A DNA stretch of 64,000 nucleotides from Pratylenchus scribneri (Eukaryota; Nematoda; Chromadorea; Rhabditida; Pratylenchidae): contig JAQSEB010000083.1 in the NCBI GenBank assembly GCA_030063045.1, positions 1 to 64,000 on the forward strand, written 5' to 3'. Both the position numbers and the translations under genes were made by a program. Below the pieces are notes generated by a model, which was given only the letters and a program-made list of their open reading frames with translations, made no database searches and was not told the DNA's origin. Below are positions 31,806 through 43,340 of the stretch, piece after piece; the stretch's first letter is position 1; every line of letters begins with the position of its first letter.

Positions 31806-33677
31806 TCATGGCATCAAAATTGTAGTTTCCGATTCTCGCAAGAATTCATTTTCCCAATCCATTCTTTTACTTTCTTCATCCTTTTTGTATCGGACGAGGT
31901 AATGCTCCACAAAATCGTTTTCCTCTTTTCGATAGAATTCGAGAATTTCTCCAGTCACTTCATTTTCCAATTTGAAATCCTCAATTTCAAAACTTTGTGT
32001 TCCTCGCGACCAATTGCAAATGTTAATTATAAAATTTGATGATTTAGAAGAATTTAAGAATTCCTAAAATAAAAAAATATATTAAAAATTAAATAAAAAT
32101 ATAATTTATTGTAATTTTCATTTCGAACAAGAATCCCAAGATACTATTACCTTCTTAATTTGTTCAATTAGGATCATTCCTTGATCTTCGAATAGAAATT
32201 TGATAACGAATATCTTTGGTTCGCCATCTTTTATTGGCATTGACAGCCATTTATTTAGCAGATTTATTTTCTCATCCGACATCTCCTTGCAACGCAAAGA
32301 TAATGATTTGACACCATCCAAAAAATCGGGAAAATTTCCAACAAAATATTCCAAATCATAACAGCGAGAATCATAATCTTAAATAAATTGTGTCAAAATA
32401 TAAAATTAGAAAAGATTTTAGGGGTAGTTTAAAGCGAATTTAAACTTGGATTTGGATATTTGGCATTTTAATACTAATAAGAAAAATTTATATTATAATA
32501 CAAAAATATTTTTAATCTTGGTATATTATAATACTATACTTTAATAAAAATGATTGTAGTGTATTTCAATTTTAAACTCTCTTTTTTTAGGATGAATGAG
32601 CTATTTTTATTTGGGCAAAAAATTTTGTATCAAAAATGCCCACTGTCTTCTCTTATATTAAATATTTTTACTTGAAAAAAAATCGAAAATCCAAGTTAAG
32701 ATTCGCATTAAACTTATCGATTGTTTAGGTGGAAAATATTGTTATTTACAATTGTTGCTATCTTCTTCAATATCCAATTTATAAGTTTTTGGCGCAAGCA
32801 AATCCATCAAAAGGTCCATTTTTCCAATTTTCCGATCATTTCGGAATCCATTGCCAACGTATGGTTCTTTATATTTTATTTTGATTTCATTGAGAAGTGG
32901 AAGAATTTTTTGAACAAATTTCAATGCCTTTCCATCGAAGAATCTGAACTTTGGGCATTTAAATAAAATATAAAAATTTCACATGAATTGAATTTGCTCA
33001 ATGCCGGTGATATATTTTGGTGGATTAATATTGGCAAGTGGAATTTTTTCACTATCTTTTTGTATAATGCTTCGCGAATTGCCTTCATCATCCCATTCAT
33101 GTGAAAATTTCAATTTCTTAATTTTATGTGGTTTTGCATTTTCATGCAATTTTGGCCAGCACAAAATTTTGAAAGTTTCGCATGAGGTACTCAACAATGA
33201 ATCAGCTATTTCAATCCGCTTGATCCATTCTAGAACTTCGAATAACCAATTTGGAATACTGTCAAAAATTTGTTAAATAAAAATTTTATTGATATCATAA
33301 TTTTTATCAGAAATAATTTTAATTGAAAATTTGTATTTGAAATTTTTTACCTTTTCGCTTTGCATTCTTTCGGCACAATATCGCCTGATTCTTCTTCATG
33401 AGAATTGTTCATTTCAAGCAAATTTGGATTAGCAATGGTTGATTCTATCAAATTAACCTAAAAATATTTACTTTATTTAATTAAAAAATTTAAATATTAT
33501 TTTAATATAAAAAATTAAAAATAAATTTTTTTTTCATTTAATATTATCAACCTGAAATTTAACCTTCTTTAATGCTTCATTTTCCATTTTTAATCCAGTA
33601 TTTTCTGCTTCCAATTTGGCAACATATTCCTTCAACTCGGTATTTTCGTTGTACAGTTTCAACATTTCTTCCGACAT
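31806..33677 (-). CDS. Coiled-coil protein of an F-box-like nematode family (five or more exons)
   Basis: Starts near ATG 33677 with a coiled coil (MLKLYNENTELKEYVAKLEA). Exons follow at about 33460-33360 (NSHEEESGDIVPKECKAK), 33260-33000 (FKILCWPKL, KLKFSHEWDDEGNS), 32960-32740 (RNDRKIGKMDLLMDLLAP), 32380-32118 (GVKSLSLRCKEMSDEKINLL) and 32060-31806, which ends RESETTILMP with TGA 31806-31808. The C-terminal exons resemble the ligand-side regions of expanded nematode F-box families by their general feel, but no F-box itself is clear, so that link is inference. Exon borders were judged by eye. Confidence 0.5.
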
Positions 33678-34172
33678 TGATTTATCAATTTCAGTTGTTA
33701 ATCTAAATTAATCGAAACAATAATGGTATTAAATATTCATTTATCATTTTATAAAACATTAATTATTAATTTGACATTTATTTAAAATATTCTTTCTTCT
33801 AAATGACTGAAAATTATGGAAGTATTATTTTAAAAATTTATCCCATTACCATTCTATACAATTAGGAGAATGCAAATGATTTGAGTCATTTTTAAATCGC
33901 GTTGGGAATTTTACAAAGGACAAAATATTTGAGAGTAAGAGGACAATTCACTGAACAAAGACAATATTCCATAATAGGCAAAATTACTAGAAAGTGAAAG
34001 CTCCAAATCGCAGGATTACATAAATAAATTTTTTAGACCCATCTCGTAATCATGAGTTTCAAATTTCTCCCTCAACCTCCTCAATATATAAAAACAGCTG
34101 AAAAATATTTCCCAAATATGAATTATTCTAGGGATAATCTGCTCCACAATTTCTGAAGTCGATTAAAATTAT
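33678..34172. other. Intergenic, no gene seen
   Basis: AT-rich, with no open frame of interest. Confidence 0.35.
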
Positions 34173-34526
34173 TTAAAATTTATATACCACATTCAAATTG
34201 GATGATTGAATGGATTGTTGGCCAATTTCTGCCGGAACATTTTCCTGATTCCGGATGTCCTCATCAAGTGATGCCAGAAATTGCCTAAATTCTTCCGACT
34301 TCAAGAACTCATCAAAATCATTTTCATTATCCAGAGTTGCCTGTGGTCCACTGGCTTCTTCTCCTCCTCATTGTTGCTCATTTGTTGGAGGAGGATAAAT
34401 ATTTTCCTCAGGTGGAATATTTCCTCCTTCAACCATTTTATTTTTACCTTTATCATTTGTGCAAACACAAATTGTAGAAATATTTAAAAAGAAAATAACA
34501 GATAATAATAATGTTGGAATTTTCAT
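34173..34526 (-). pseudogene. Small secreted protein with an in-frame UGA
   Basis: ATG 34526 starts a strong signal peptide (MKIPTLLLSVIFFLNISTIC), followed by a Gly/Pro/Glu-rich segment ending PPPTNEQQ at TGA 34368-34370. The same frame then continues without another stop to TAA 34173-34175 (GGEEASGPQATLDNEN, later EEFRQFLASLDEDIR). The downstream part has the same acidic, low-complexity character, and its open length favours one ancestral coding sequence of about 117 codons. Either it is a recent nonsense allele, or the short 52-residue product is the real one. The family is unknown. Confidence 0.55.
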
Positions 34527-35536
34527 TTCCTTTAAAAAATGATTTTCATTAATTTGTATAATTTTTAGTTGATTTAGCCAACTAATTTTAATTATGGAAT
34601 TTTTATAAGAACAGTATTTTGATTGAAAGAGCATTAAAAATTTTGGGGTAATACATTTTTAATATTATGTTAAATTTATGACTATTTTTTTGCTTAAATT
34701 TCTTTTATTCCCTCATCCCTCTCTCACTTTCCCCTTAATTGGCGTGGCGTAATCGCCCAAAGGAAAATATTTTAGTTAACGGATGATCCATTTGTCCTTC
34801 TCTCAATTTTGGAACATTCTCATTACACAAATTCTCTTATTGATTTGCCAATAAGGGATTGAATATGATCAACCGTGAATGTAAAAAGTGCATTTTTATT
34901 TTAAATTATTATTATTTTTAATTGATGTGAAATAAATTAGTTCGAAAAACTATATCGAATGGACAATATACAGATTTAAAAATGGCAAAAATTTGGTAAA
35001 AATATGGGTTGAGTATAATCAAATTGCGGATAACGGATAATGCGGATAATCCGGGTGCGGATAACGCTACGGGTAATTAGCCCAAAATCCATGGCGGATT
35101 TCCGTCCCGCATACACGTCCCCCCACGGATAATTAACCATAATCAAAGGTTGAAATGCATAGATATTATAGAAAATATAAAAATTTTCATTTTTTCCTTG
35201 ATATATAATTCCGAATTGCCTTTGACCAGTTTGTTGGTGACTACGAAAATTGGTGATCTAAAGCAAATAATATAATTTTAAAATTAAGCAACATTAAAAT
35301 CTGAAGTGATAGAATGAAATTATCCATCAGTGGGCTGGCCTTCATTCTCCATTTGAAGCCATCAATAGTCATGGATTTAAAAAAGCTCAAATATTTCCCA
35401 ATTCCTCTGGCCTTAATCCAGCTCGAACCATTTCCATTTGGAATAAATTCAATGGGTAAATATTATATATCGAAATAAAAGAGAAAATTGCGGCACAATT
35501 TAAAGATTTTATTATATTATTAAAAACAAATTCGTA
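34527..35536. other. Intergenic with GCGGATAA words and an exon-like remnant
   Basis: At 35023-35115 the words GCGGATAA or CGGATAAT occur about six times in a GC-richer patch that looks like a transposon scrap. At about 35330-35460 the minus strand reads smoothly for ~45 codons (GNGSSWIKARGIGKYLSFF) but has no partner exons. Confidence 0.4.
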
Positions 35537-36839
35537 TTATGGCTTCCAATTTTCATCAATGCCAACACCACAAATATGTTGGACATCGCCATTGAATTGT
35601 TTCATTGTTGGTTTTGTCCAACCACCGAATGGACGAAAATCACTAAAATTGGCTTGACCATCCCAATGGGCATACCTAAAAGTCTTTAAAATTAATCTTT
35701 TTTTATCGATTTTTTAGGTTTTAAAGTTATGAATTTGTTTAAAATTAATTTTTTAATACAATAGAAATCTAAATTTTGAGGAAAAATTTGGTCAAATTAT
35801 TCATATTTTAGAAATTTCTTTTGTTTAAATTTTAGTTCTATATTAATCCCACGCCTATTAATTTAGATAACTTTTTAATGTCAATTTTAAAATTTTTATT
35901 TTAAAAATGAACTTACCAAAGTGGGAATTGTCGAAAGCAATCAGTCCCACCAGTGATCGGATCCCAGTGTGATTTAGATGTGAAAAGCCAATTTTCTTTC
36001 CGTTGACCAACAATTCATCCACCATCTCCTTAAAAATGTTGGAAATTAAAATTATCTTTTAAATTTGATAAATTTCTAAGAAATTATTCAAAAAAAATTT
36101 TCCGCCTGAATGAATTGAACATTTTCGGTCTGATTTTCGCCCCAATAGCGGGTTCCTTCAATGTCCAACCAAAGTCTGCCCACGCGAATGGAATTCTCGT
36201 CCAAATGATTATGCAAAGTGCGAATTTGTTGTCTTAAAAATTATAATATTTTTATGTAATTTTTATCATTTGTGAAAAATTTTGTTATTTGTGTTATTGT
36301 GGATTGAAAAATTATTTAAACACATTTTTTAATAATTTTTTTTTATTTTAATACAAAATTTTTTTAATTTAAAATAAAGAAAAATAAATTAATTTTTTTG
36401 TTATATTAAAAATCAGTATTTGTTATTAATAGAGAAATAATTTTAAATGAAAAGCTACAAAAAATGATATTTTTAGGATAATAATCGATTTAAATTTAGG
36501 GTTTTTATTTTTAAAAAAAAAAATAAAATATTCTCTTAACCTTGCATCATTTTGTTGGCAAGTGAAACATGGGAAAATATATCCATCCACGAATGTCATT
36601 CCCGATTCCCATGCATTCTCAATTGTTTGCACAGCATTAGCATCCACTCGGCCAGCCGGCCCAACATTACGCCAAACGCGAACAATGGCGAATTTTTTCT
36701 CATTTTGTTGAAGGCATTCAAATTGGGTAGCATTGATTGGTGTACTTACATCTACCCCATGCATTGCATTTAAATAGTGATGGAAAATGGTAAAGAAAAT
36801 TGCAAAAAATTGTAGAAAAATAATTGATGAGAATGACAT
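35537..36839 (-). pseudogene. GH25 lysozyme with a one-base break
   Basis: Exons: 36541-36839 (signal peptide, HGVDVS with the catalytic Asp, IVRVWRNVGPAG), 36232 to about 36100 (RLWLDIEGTRYW with the acidic pair), 36028-35917, and 35675-35537 (YAHWDGQANFSDFRPFGGWT and ICGVGIDENW, TAA 35537-35539). GH25 enzymes cut peptidoglycan; nematode forms are secreted and digestive or immune. Exon 3 begins in frame (EMVDELLVNGKKIG) but the conserved FTSKSHWDP stretch is in another frame, so one base is missing just after that point. Exon 2 also appears to end at a GC donor. All catalytic residues remain, so this may be a sequencing error instead of a dead gene. Confidence 0.75.
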
Positions 36840-37403
36840 TATAGAATGAATTTGTATGGCCTTTTAATAAAAAATATTATTAAAAATGATAATTGAAAAT
36901 TGAAAGATTTCACATTTTTTTTCCATCTAATTGATAAGAATATATTCTATTCGATAAAATTCGAGAGGAGTAGATTAAATGTAGATAGGAAAAATTTCAC
37001 TCGACATTTGAAATGATGGATGAAAGATTAGTTGAAAAAATTTGGAAAATGGGGATTTGAATAAAACTAATAATTGAAAAGGAAATCGCATTGGAATTGG
37101 AATTTGAGGGCGAAGATCAATTAAACAAACGAATTTTTAGTGAATTCAACAATCAAAATACAAAATTTGAGTTTTTATATGGCAAATGGAAATTTTAGAG
37201 GATTTAATAAAACCAAAAATTGAAATTTTTTCTATCCAAATTTACGTCAATAGGCCAACAACAAATTTTCTCTTTTTGGAATATTAATGAGGATTAAATC
37301 TATTTGTATAGCCCAAATTATTTGAATGTAAAAGGAAAAAATTTCAAACTTCATCACAAATTTTCAATTTTATTGAATTTAGCAGAGAATATTATTCTTC
37401 AGA
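36840..37403. other. Intergenic between divergent lysozyme and spherulin-like genes
   Basis: AT-rich; probably holds both promoters. No gene seen. Confidence 0.4.
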
Positions 37404-38983
37404 ATGCAGGTATTTTATGATTTATTTGTTCAAAAAATAAAAAATTAAAAATATTTTTATTAAATTATTTTTTATAAAAATAAAAATTGATATTTGCCAA
37501 ATATTCAATTATTTATAATATAATAAATTTTATCTTTAAAAAGTTATCATCTAGCAGTCGAGGTATAATTTAATTTTAGTTTTCCTTCTTACTACTTCAA
37601 ATAATTGTTGCCATTGTCTCGGCAGATATTGGACTTTTGGTCCCTTCTTATATTTACCCAGCTGGAGATGGTGCCACCCAATGGGAAGCATTGGCAATCG
37701 CTGCCGGAACTGTTAATTTATCGGCTATTCTCAACCCAAACAGTAAACCGGGAACCGTTCAAGATGCAAATTATGTTACGGCAGCTGGTCAAGTTCGAGA
37801 TGCAGGTGGTTCTGTCATTGGCTATGTTTCCTCTTCCTACACGAATCGAGCATTAAATGCTGTATATCAGGTGAATTTTTGACATCATAATAATAAGCGT
37901 TAATAGTAGTGCATATTTTGGTAAAAGTTAAATACAATATTAATTAATTTCTTGTGTCGGACGAATAATTTTTACCAGAAAAAGCCACTTTTTTGGTAGA
38001 ATAAGTGAAAAAAGTATATGTACCATGATTTTTTCTTTAGTCACAAAAATTTTGGCACTATTTGGATTTAGGTACTTTTTGAAAATTTTTTTCTAAGTCT
38101 CGCTGGAATGTGTTGGAACTGCGGAGGAATGTAAGAGTGGACTCCGGAGTGTGCGTAGCCGAAGCGCGGGAACTGGACGAGCTTGTGGCGAGCGAAGCGA
38201 GCCACAAGCTCGTCTGGTCGCGCGGAGGCGGAGCACACGGAGGAGTCCACTCTGAAATGCCCACCGGAGCAGCTCCAATCCGTATTTCCTTTGCGCGACT
38301 ATAACTCTTTTATTTTTGAGTTTTATGCCAAATCAATAGCAGATTCATGTTTGGCTCGTCGAAACGAGTCGATTGGTGTATCATTTCATGACTTTGAAAA
38401 AAATTTTTCAAAAAGTACCTAAATCCAAATAGCGTCAAAATTTTATGTTCCTTTTTCACAGGACATCAGTACTTATTTAACCCTTTATCCTGAAATTGGT
38501 GGCTTTTTCATTGATGAAATGACTAATGATGAATCCACTTACCATATTCAATATTATCAATCAGTCTATTCCCATATCAAAAAACTCTCAACAACCTATC
38601 AAGTGGTAGTCAATCCGAGCACAAATGTTCCTGAGGCATATTTGAATGGGCAGATGCCATGTGCCAATCAATTTGTGGTGTTTGAGAATGCCGTCACCCA
38701 ATATGGCACATATTCTCCACCGGCCTATTATTCCAATTATCCATTGGATCAATTTGCACACATTGTTTATGGAGTGACTAATAGTAGCCAAATGATTGAA
38801 ATAGTTCAAAATGCAAATGCCAAAGAGGCTGGCTTTGTTTATGTGACCGATCAACAACTCCCAAATCCTTATGGCGCATTGCCACCCTATTGGAGCGATG
38901 AAGTTGTGCAATGTGCAGGCAGGACAAATGGCATAGGCTGGCTCTATGTAATTGAAATGATTGAAAAATGCACTCTGTTATAG
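37404..38983 (+). CDS. Secreted spherulin-4-like (spherulation-specific family 4) protein
   Basis: Exons: 37404-37409 (Met-Gln only), 37580-37870 and 38462-38983, all in phase 0, giving 272 aa. Signal peptide MQFSFLLLQIIVAIVSA. The mature part has LLVPSYIYPAGDG, VIGYVSSSYTNR, GGFFIDEMTNDE, VVVNPST, VVFENA and GAGFVYVTD-like motifs of the spherulation-specific family 4 fold, a TIM-barrel hydrolase-like family common in fungi and bacteria. Presence in a nematode suggests an acquired gene, but this is inference. Introns show it is a nematode-resident gene and not contamination. The second intron is mostly a foldback transposon (38045-38444). Enzyme activity is unproven for the family. Confidence 0.8.
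38045..38444. mobile_element. Foldback MITE inside an intron, family 1 copy
   Basis: Terminal inverted repeats of about 45 bp (38045-38093 and 38396-38444; core CTATTTGGATTTAGGTACTT). Inside is a GC-rich nested palindrome, GACGAGCTTGTGGC and GCCACAAGCTCGTC around an 11-base loop, within an outer GAGTGGACTCC stem. Overlapping frames on both strands come from the palindrome. The sequence at 38300-38395 is related to 46150-46265 in the foldback element near 46 kb. Confidence 0.85.
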
Positions 38984-39906
38984 GCACGAAGAAATATTAC
39001 TGTGTTTTAATCCAATTTTTAAAAAATGATTGATAAATATATTTGTAATAAATTTTAATGTTTTTTATATGTTAAAAGATAGGTAATTTAAATCATTATA
39101 AGTTCTATTAATTCTATCTAATCTTATAAAGCCATTGTTTAGTTATTTATTTCTATGATAAAAGCTACTAAAAATTAGTCTACCAGAAAATATTAATAAA
39201 ATTTTGGCCAAAAAATCTTTTAATTTTCTTAAATTCTCTTTTCCTTTTAATTTTTTTAAAATCAATATTAATAATAAATGCACAAATCATATGTCCAAAA
39301 ATATAATGAAATGAAAATGAATCTATAATTTTTCTCTTGAGAAAATTTTTGATCCTGCTGAAATAAAGAATCACCTTTTGAATCCGTATTGGAATGAGAT
39401 ATTTTTTATTTTATTTTTTGAAAATTTAGGCAAAATTTATTCTAATTTATCGCTCATTAGAATGATTATTTCCAATGAAAAATTTTCCTATTTTCATTTC
39501 CTATCGAAATGTTGACGAATTTTCCTAAAATACAAAAGCCTTTAAATCACATTTTAAAAGAAATGAATTTTGACTCATCAAGAAAAAATTCATCCAACCT
39601 TCAAATTTGAACAATTTAGGTTGCTTTATGTTTTGTTATGTTTTTTTTAAACAAAAGAAACCATACCATCGTTAAAAATTTTCACATTTCTTTAGACCTT
39701 CAGAAGGAATTAAATTTTGAATCATCAAGAAAATTGTTTCATTCCTCCAATCTTCATTAGTCCTATTGCTAATATTTTTTTATATATATGGCCCTTAAAA
39801 GGGCAAAATTTATATCAAAACAAATATATAATAAACATATATTTCTTGTTTTATTTTTGTTTTAAAATTTAAAACATTTTTTTTGTTAATTTCATTTTTA
39901 AGAACA
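38984..39906. other. Intergenic, no gene seen
   Basis: AT-rich; a motif-free short frame lies on the minus strand at 39180-39374. Confidence 0.4.
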
Positions 39907-41621
39907 ATGACATTTTTCTTGAAATTCTTTCTTCTATCCTTTTTCTGGCAAATTCAACAAATTACTGGAGAAAATGAATTGGACAATGCAATTGATGGAT
40001 TAAAAACTGCATTAAATAAAGAAGCTTATAAAATTGCTTATTTGAAACGTGATAAAACGGATCGAGTGGAAATGAATCAAACAGTAAATCTCATTCTTGA
40101 TATTTTGTTTAAATATTCAGACCATGTGAAATAAGAACGATTTTAGTGGTAAAATTTGACGATAAAATATATTTTACAACTTATTTTGAAAGTAAAATAC
40201 CAAAAAAAAAATAAAAAAAATTATTACTAATTTGATGGATTTAAGAATATAGATTATTTTTAATAAATACAAAATATTTTGAAGAGAAAAAACGCAATTT
40301 TTTATAGTTGAATGAAAACACTAAATATTCGGAGGAGAATTTTAGGCACAAAAATCTTCAAAAATTTTTTGTTAATTTTTTTAAAAATTTAAATAAATAA
40401 TCATATTTTAGTTAACAAATTTGGAGGAACGCATCGATAAATTAAATAACACTCTGGAATCGATGGAAAACCGATTGGAGAAAATCGAAAATTCATTAAC
40501 TCATGCTGATGAACAATTTGACCCAAATAATCCACTAAAAAACAATCAGTGGAATCCGAAAGATTGTAGTCCATCAGTGAATATTTCTGGAAATGGCCTT
40601 ATTGCGGAACAATTTGAAGGAAATTTAGGTTGAAATTTGAATTAGAATAGTATTCAATTATAATTTTTCAGAGGATAATTGTGTCCGTGCATTATTACCA
40701 GTTCCAAAATTTAATATGACTGATGTCATATATTTTGAAGTGAAAATTCTCAATAGTTGGGCACAGTATGTTTCAGTTAATTTTATAATTTGACTTTTCA
40801 AGAAAAATATTTAATTTGCTGTACCTGACTTGAATTGGCTGTTTAAAAATGCCGAAAAGCTTTACTCTTTAAAAATCCATAATCCATTTTGAATCAATAT
40901 ATAATCTCGTAAAAATCAAAATGAATCGATTGATTCTTAATGCTTATTTAATTGTACCCAATGAATGAGCTTTGAATACTTTAACCTAAAATCGATTATA
41001 GACGGTATAATATCATAAATTTTAGAAAAATCATTGAAAAAATTATTTGCAAGCTCTATTTTAAAAATGTAAATTTTTGGTAGATTAAATAATAATTTTT
41101 AATATATAATGAGCCTCGCCCTTTAAAAAATAATTTAAAATTAATTTACTAAAACTCTATTATAAATTATAGAAGTTTCATTAATATTGGTATCGGATTT
41201 TGCGACCATCAATTTCCATTGGAAGACAAATTGCTTGGATTGGAAAAAAATTCAATTGGAATTTGGGGCAAAGGAGAAATTGATATTGATGGAACTGGGA
41301 ACTTTATTGGCTATTCCAATCCAAATTTCGTGAAAGATGATATTATTGGCCTTGGCATAATCCATCAACCAAATTCATCAATGCAATGTTTTGCCACATG
41401 CAATGGAAAATTATTGGGTAATATTAATAAATTAAATATTTTATTTTAAAAAAATTTCTTTAATAAATTAATCAAACAAAATTTTAGGAAAAGTAGATTT
41501 GCCGAATAAATTTTTTGAAATGGAACTTTTTCCTGCTGCAGGTTTGGGAACAAATGGTGATATGATCCGTGCCAATTTCGGCAAAGAAAAATGGAACTTC
41601 AATCCATATCAACTGATTTAA
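39907..41621 (+). CDS. Secreted SPRY protein with coiled coil (copy C), SPRYSEC-like
   Basis: Exons: 39907-40125, 40412-40628, 40672-40765, 41173-41417, 41488-41621. Every junction is GT/AG and the phases close, giving 302 aa. It starts with a signal peptide (MTFFLKFFLLSFFWQIQQIT), then two charged coiled-coil segments (ELDNAIDGLKTAL; LEERIDKLNNTLESMENRLE), then a complete SPRY domain (NIGIGFCDHQF, IIGLGIIHQPN, MQCFATCNGKLLG, IRANFGKEKW). It differs from copies A and D in having no F-box-like segment and in being secreted. Secreted SPRY proteins are established effectors of cyst nematodes that act inside plant cells; applying this here is inference. Upstream 39780-39900 is AT-rich with no obvious element. 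Confidence 0.85.
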
Positions 41622-42239
41622 TGAAAATTTTAAATGATAATGATATAATTTGAATTTCGAATTAATAACTGGAAATTAATCTGACTAAAGGTATCATTAT
41701 CAAATCAAATAAAAATTTTCTTTTATATCAATGAATATCAAAGATAAACAAATGTTTATGCATGCAAATAATGTTATTGTTATTTTCAATATTTCTAATC
41801 AATAATCTATCTGAGTTTCTGGGCATATAAATACTGTCACTCTTATCTAGCAAAAGGTAATTTTTATATTTTCTTGCTCTAAATGGAATCGAAATTTTCA
41901 AAATTTTGGCTCCAACGTGGACTTCGACTTTCTAAAAATCTCCAATTTAAACCACGGAATAGAATCGAATCCGCAAATCATTCTCACATGCCATATCTTT
42001 TATTTATCATCCAATTCCCCAGCAAATTTTTAGAAATAATTCAAAATTAAATTTATTTAGCAAATTTTATTAAATAAGTTAACCGAATGAAAAGTTTTAA
42101 TAAAAAAATAGAGGAAAAATGTGAAATTTAGATGGATGTAACAAAAAGAGGAAAATATTATAAATGAGAATGAGGCATAAAATTTAATGGTTAATCTCCA
42201 TCTCTTTTTTTCATCATATCTTCTTCATCTCCCAAATTT
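41622..42239. other. Intergenic, no gene seen
   Basis: AT-rich gap; nothing beyond short frames. Confidence 0.35.
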
Positions 42240-42370
42240 TTATTTGAGGGCAAGTCCAAAATTCTTGCGTTCCCATTCTTCTTTGTTAAAATTCACGAGA
42301 TCAATAATATTTGGCATAGTGACAGCCGGTAAAAGCTGAAGGTCAAAAATTTTGAGGGCAAAATATACTT
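42240..42370 (-). pseudogene. SPRY C-terminal exon fragment
   Basis: Minus strand reads LKIFDLQLLPAVTMPNI, then VNFNKEEWERKNFG and stop TAA at 42240-42242. This is the last exon of the SPRY family only; no upstream exons follow in the proper place, because the next segment belongs to another copy. Confidence 0.7.
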
Positions 42371-42635
42371 CCCTAAATTTAAATTAAAAATTTTTATTTG
42401 GCCATTTAATTAAAATTTTTCTCATTTTCTACTAAGCAATATTGATAAATTTATTTTTCTCATTTCAATGTGCTCAGAAATCGTCACTAAAATGGAATTT
42501 AAGGACGGAATTTTCAAAAAAAAAAATGGAAAAAATTTATTGAAAACAAATATGAATATTTGAAAATTAAATGATTAAATCTCTTCATTTTGCATTTTGT
42601 GCCATCATTCCCTTCGATTTTATTCAAGAAGACGC

Positions 42636-42965
42636 TTGAAATCCTTGAATTTTGTTAAAATTCATAAAGATTGAATCATCATCAAAGTACAAACAGGCAG
42701 TTGGGAAAAGTTGGAGTTTTGTGTATTTGAGTGACAATTCAGCCTTCCCTGATTTGTTTAAAAATCGAGTATAATTTTTAACAGGAAAAATATAGAAAAT
42801 TTTTCAAATACCAAGTAATTTGCCATTGCATGTAAACAAAGCATTCCATTTCCGAATTTGGTTTATGGGTTATGCCAAGGCCAATAAAATCACCTGGATT
42901 GAAGAAAAGTTTATTGTTCATATTATGACCATTTGTCTATGTTCAATGACTGGATTGGACTAGGT
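42636..42965 (-). pseudogene. SPRY gene fragment with frame breaks
   Basis: Minus strand holds the central SPRY exon (GDFIGLGITHKPNSEMECF, 42820-42905). Right after it one extra base shifts the conserved ATCNGKLLG. The last exon then reads KLQLFPTACLYFDDDSIF but lost part of the FGKEEW stretch, so it ends early. N-terminal exons are absent. Confidence 0.7.
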
Positions 42966-43340
42966 ATTTTGATTTTAATTTTTTATATTGTTAAATTTAT
43001 TAATCATCTTCTTTCACTTGATTATTAGTGGTTGTTAAGAAACTATAGAATTATTCATTTTTTTTTGTAATTTTTATATTATATAAATGAGAATTTTCCA
43101 AGAATTAGAGTTTAAAGAGAAAGGATATGTAATAATTAAATGATCGTAATTATTGAAACGATATCGAAAAGAGTTTCAATGGAAATGAAAGATTTATTCA
43201 ATGAAGTAATCAAAAAATAACTACTATAAATTGACAAAAGGAGAATTTTGTAAAGATTAAATTTAAAAAAAAAATTCAAAATAAAATATAGGTAAAAATT
43301 TCTTCATCTGAGATTTATTCTCAAATTCCCAAAATCCTTA

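Noticed and set aside
38058..38304. Five overlapping frames on both strands
   Set aside because: They lie in the palindromic core of the intron MITE; the palindrome creates them.
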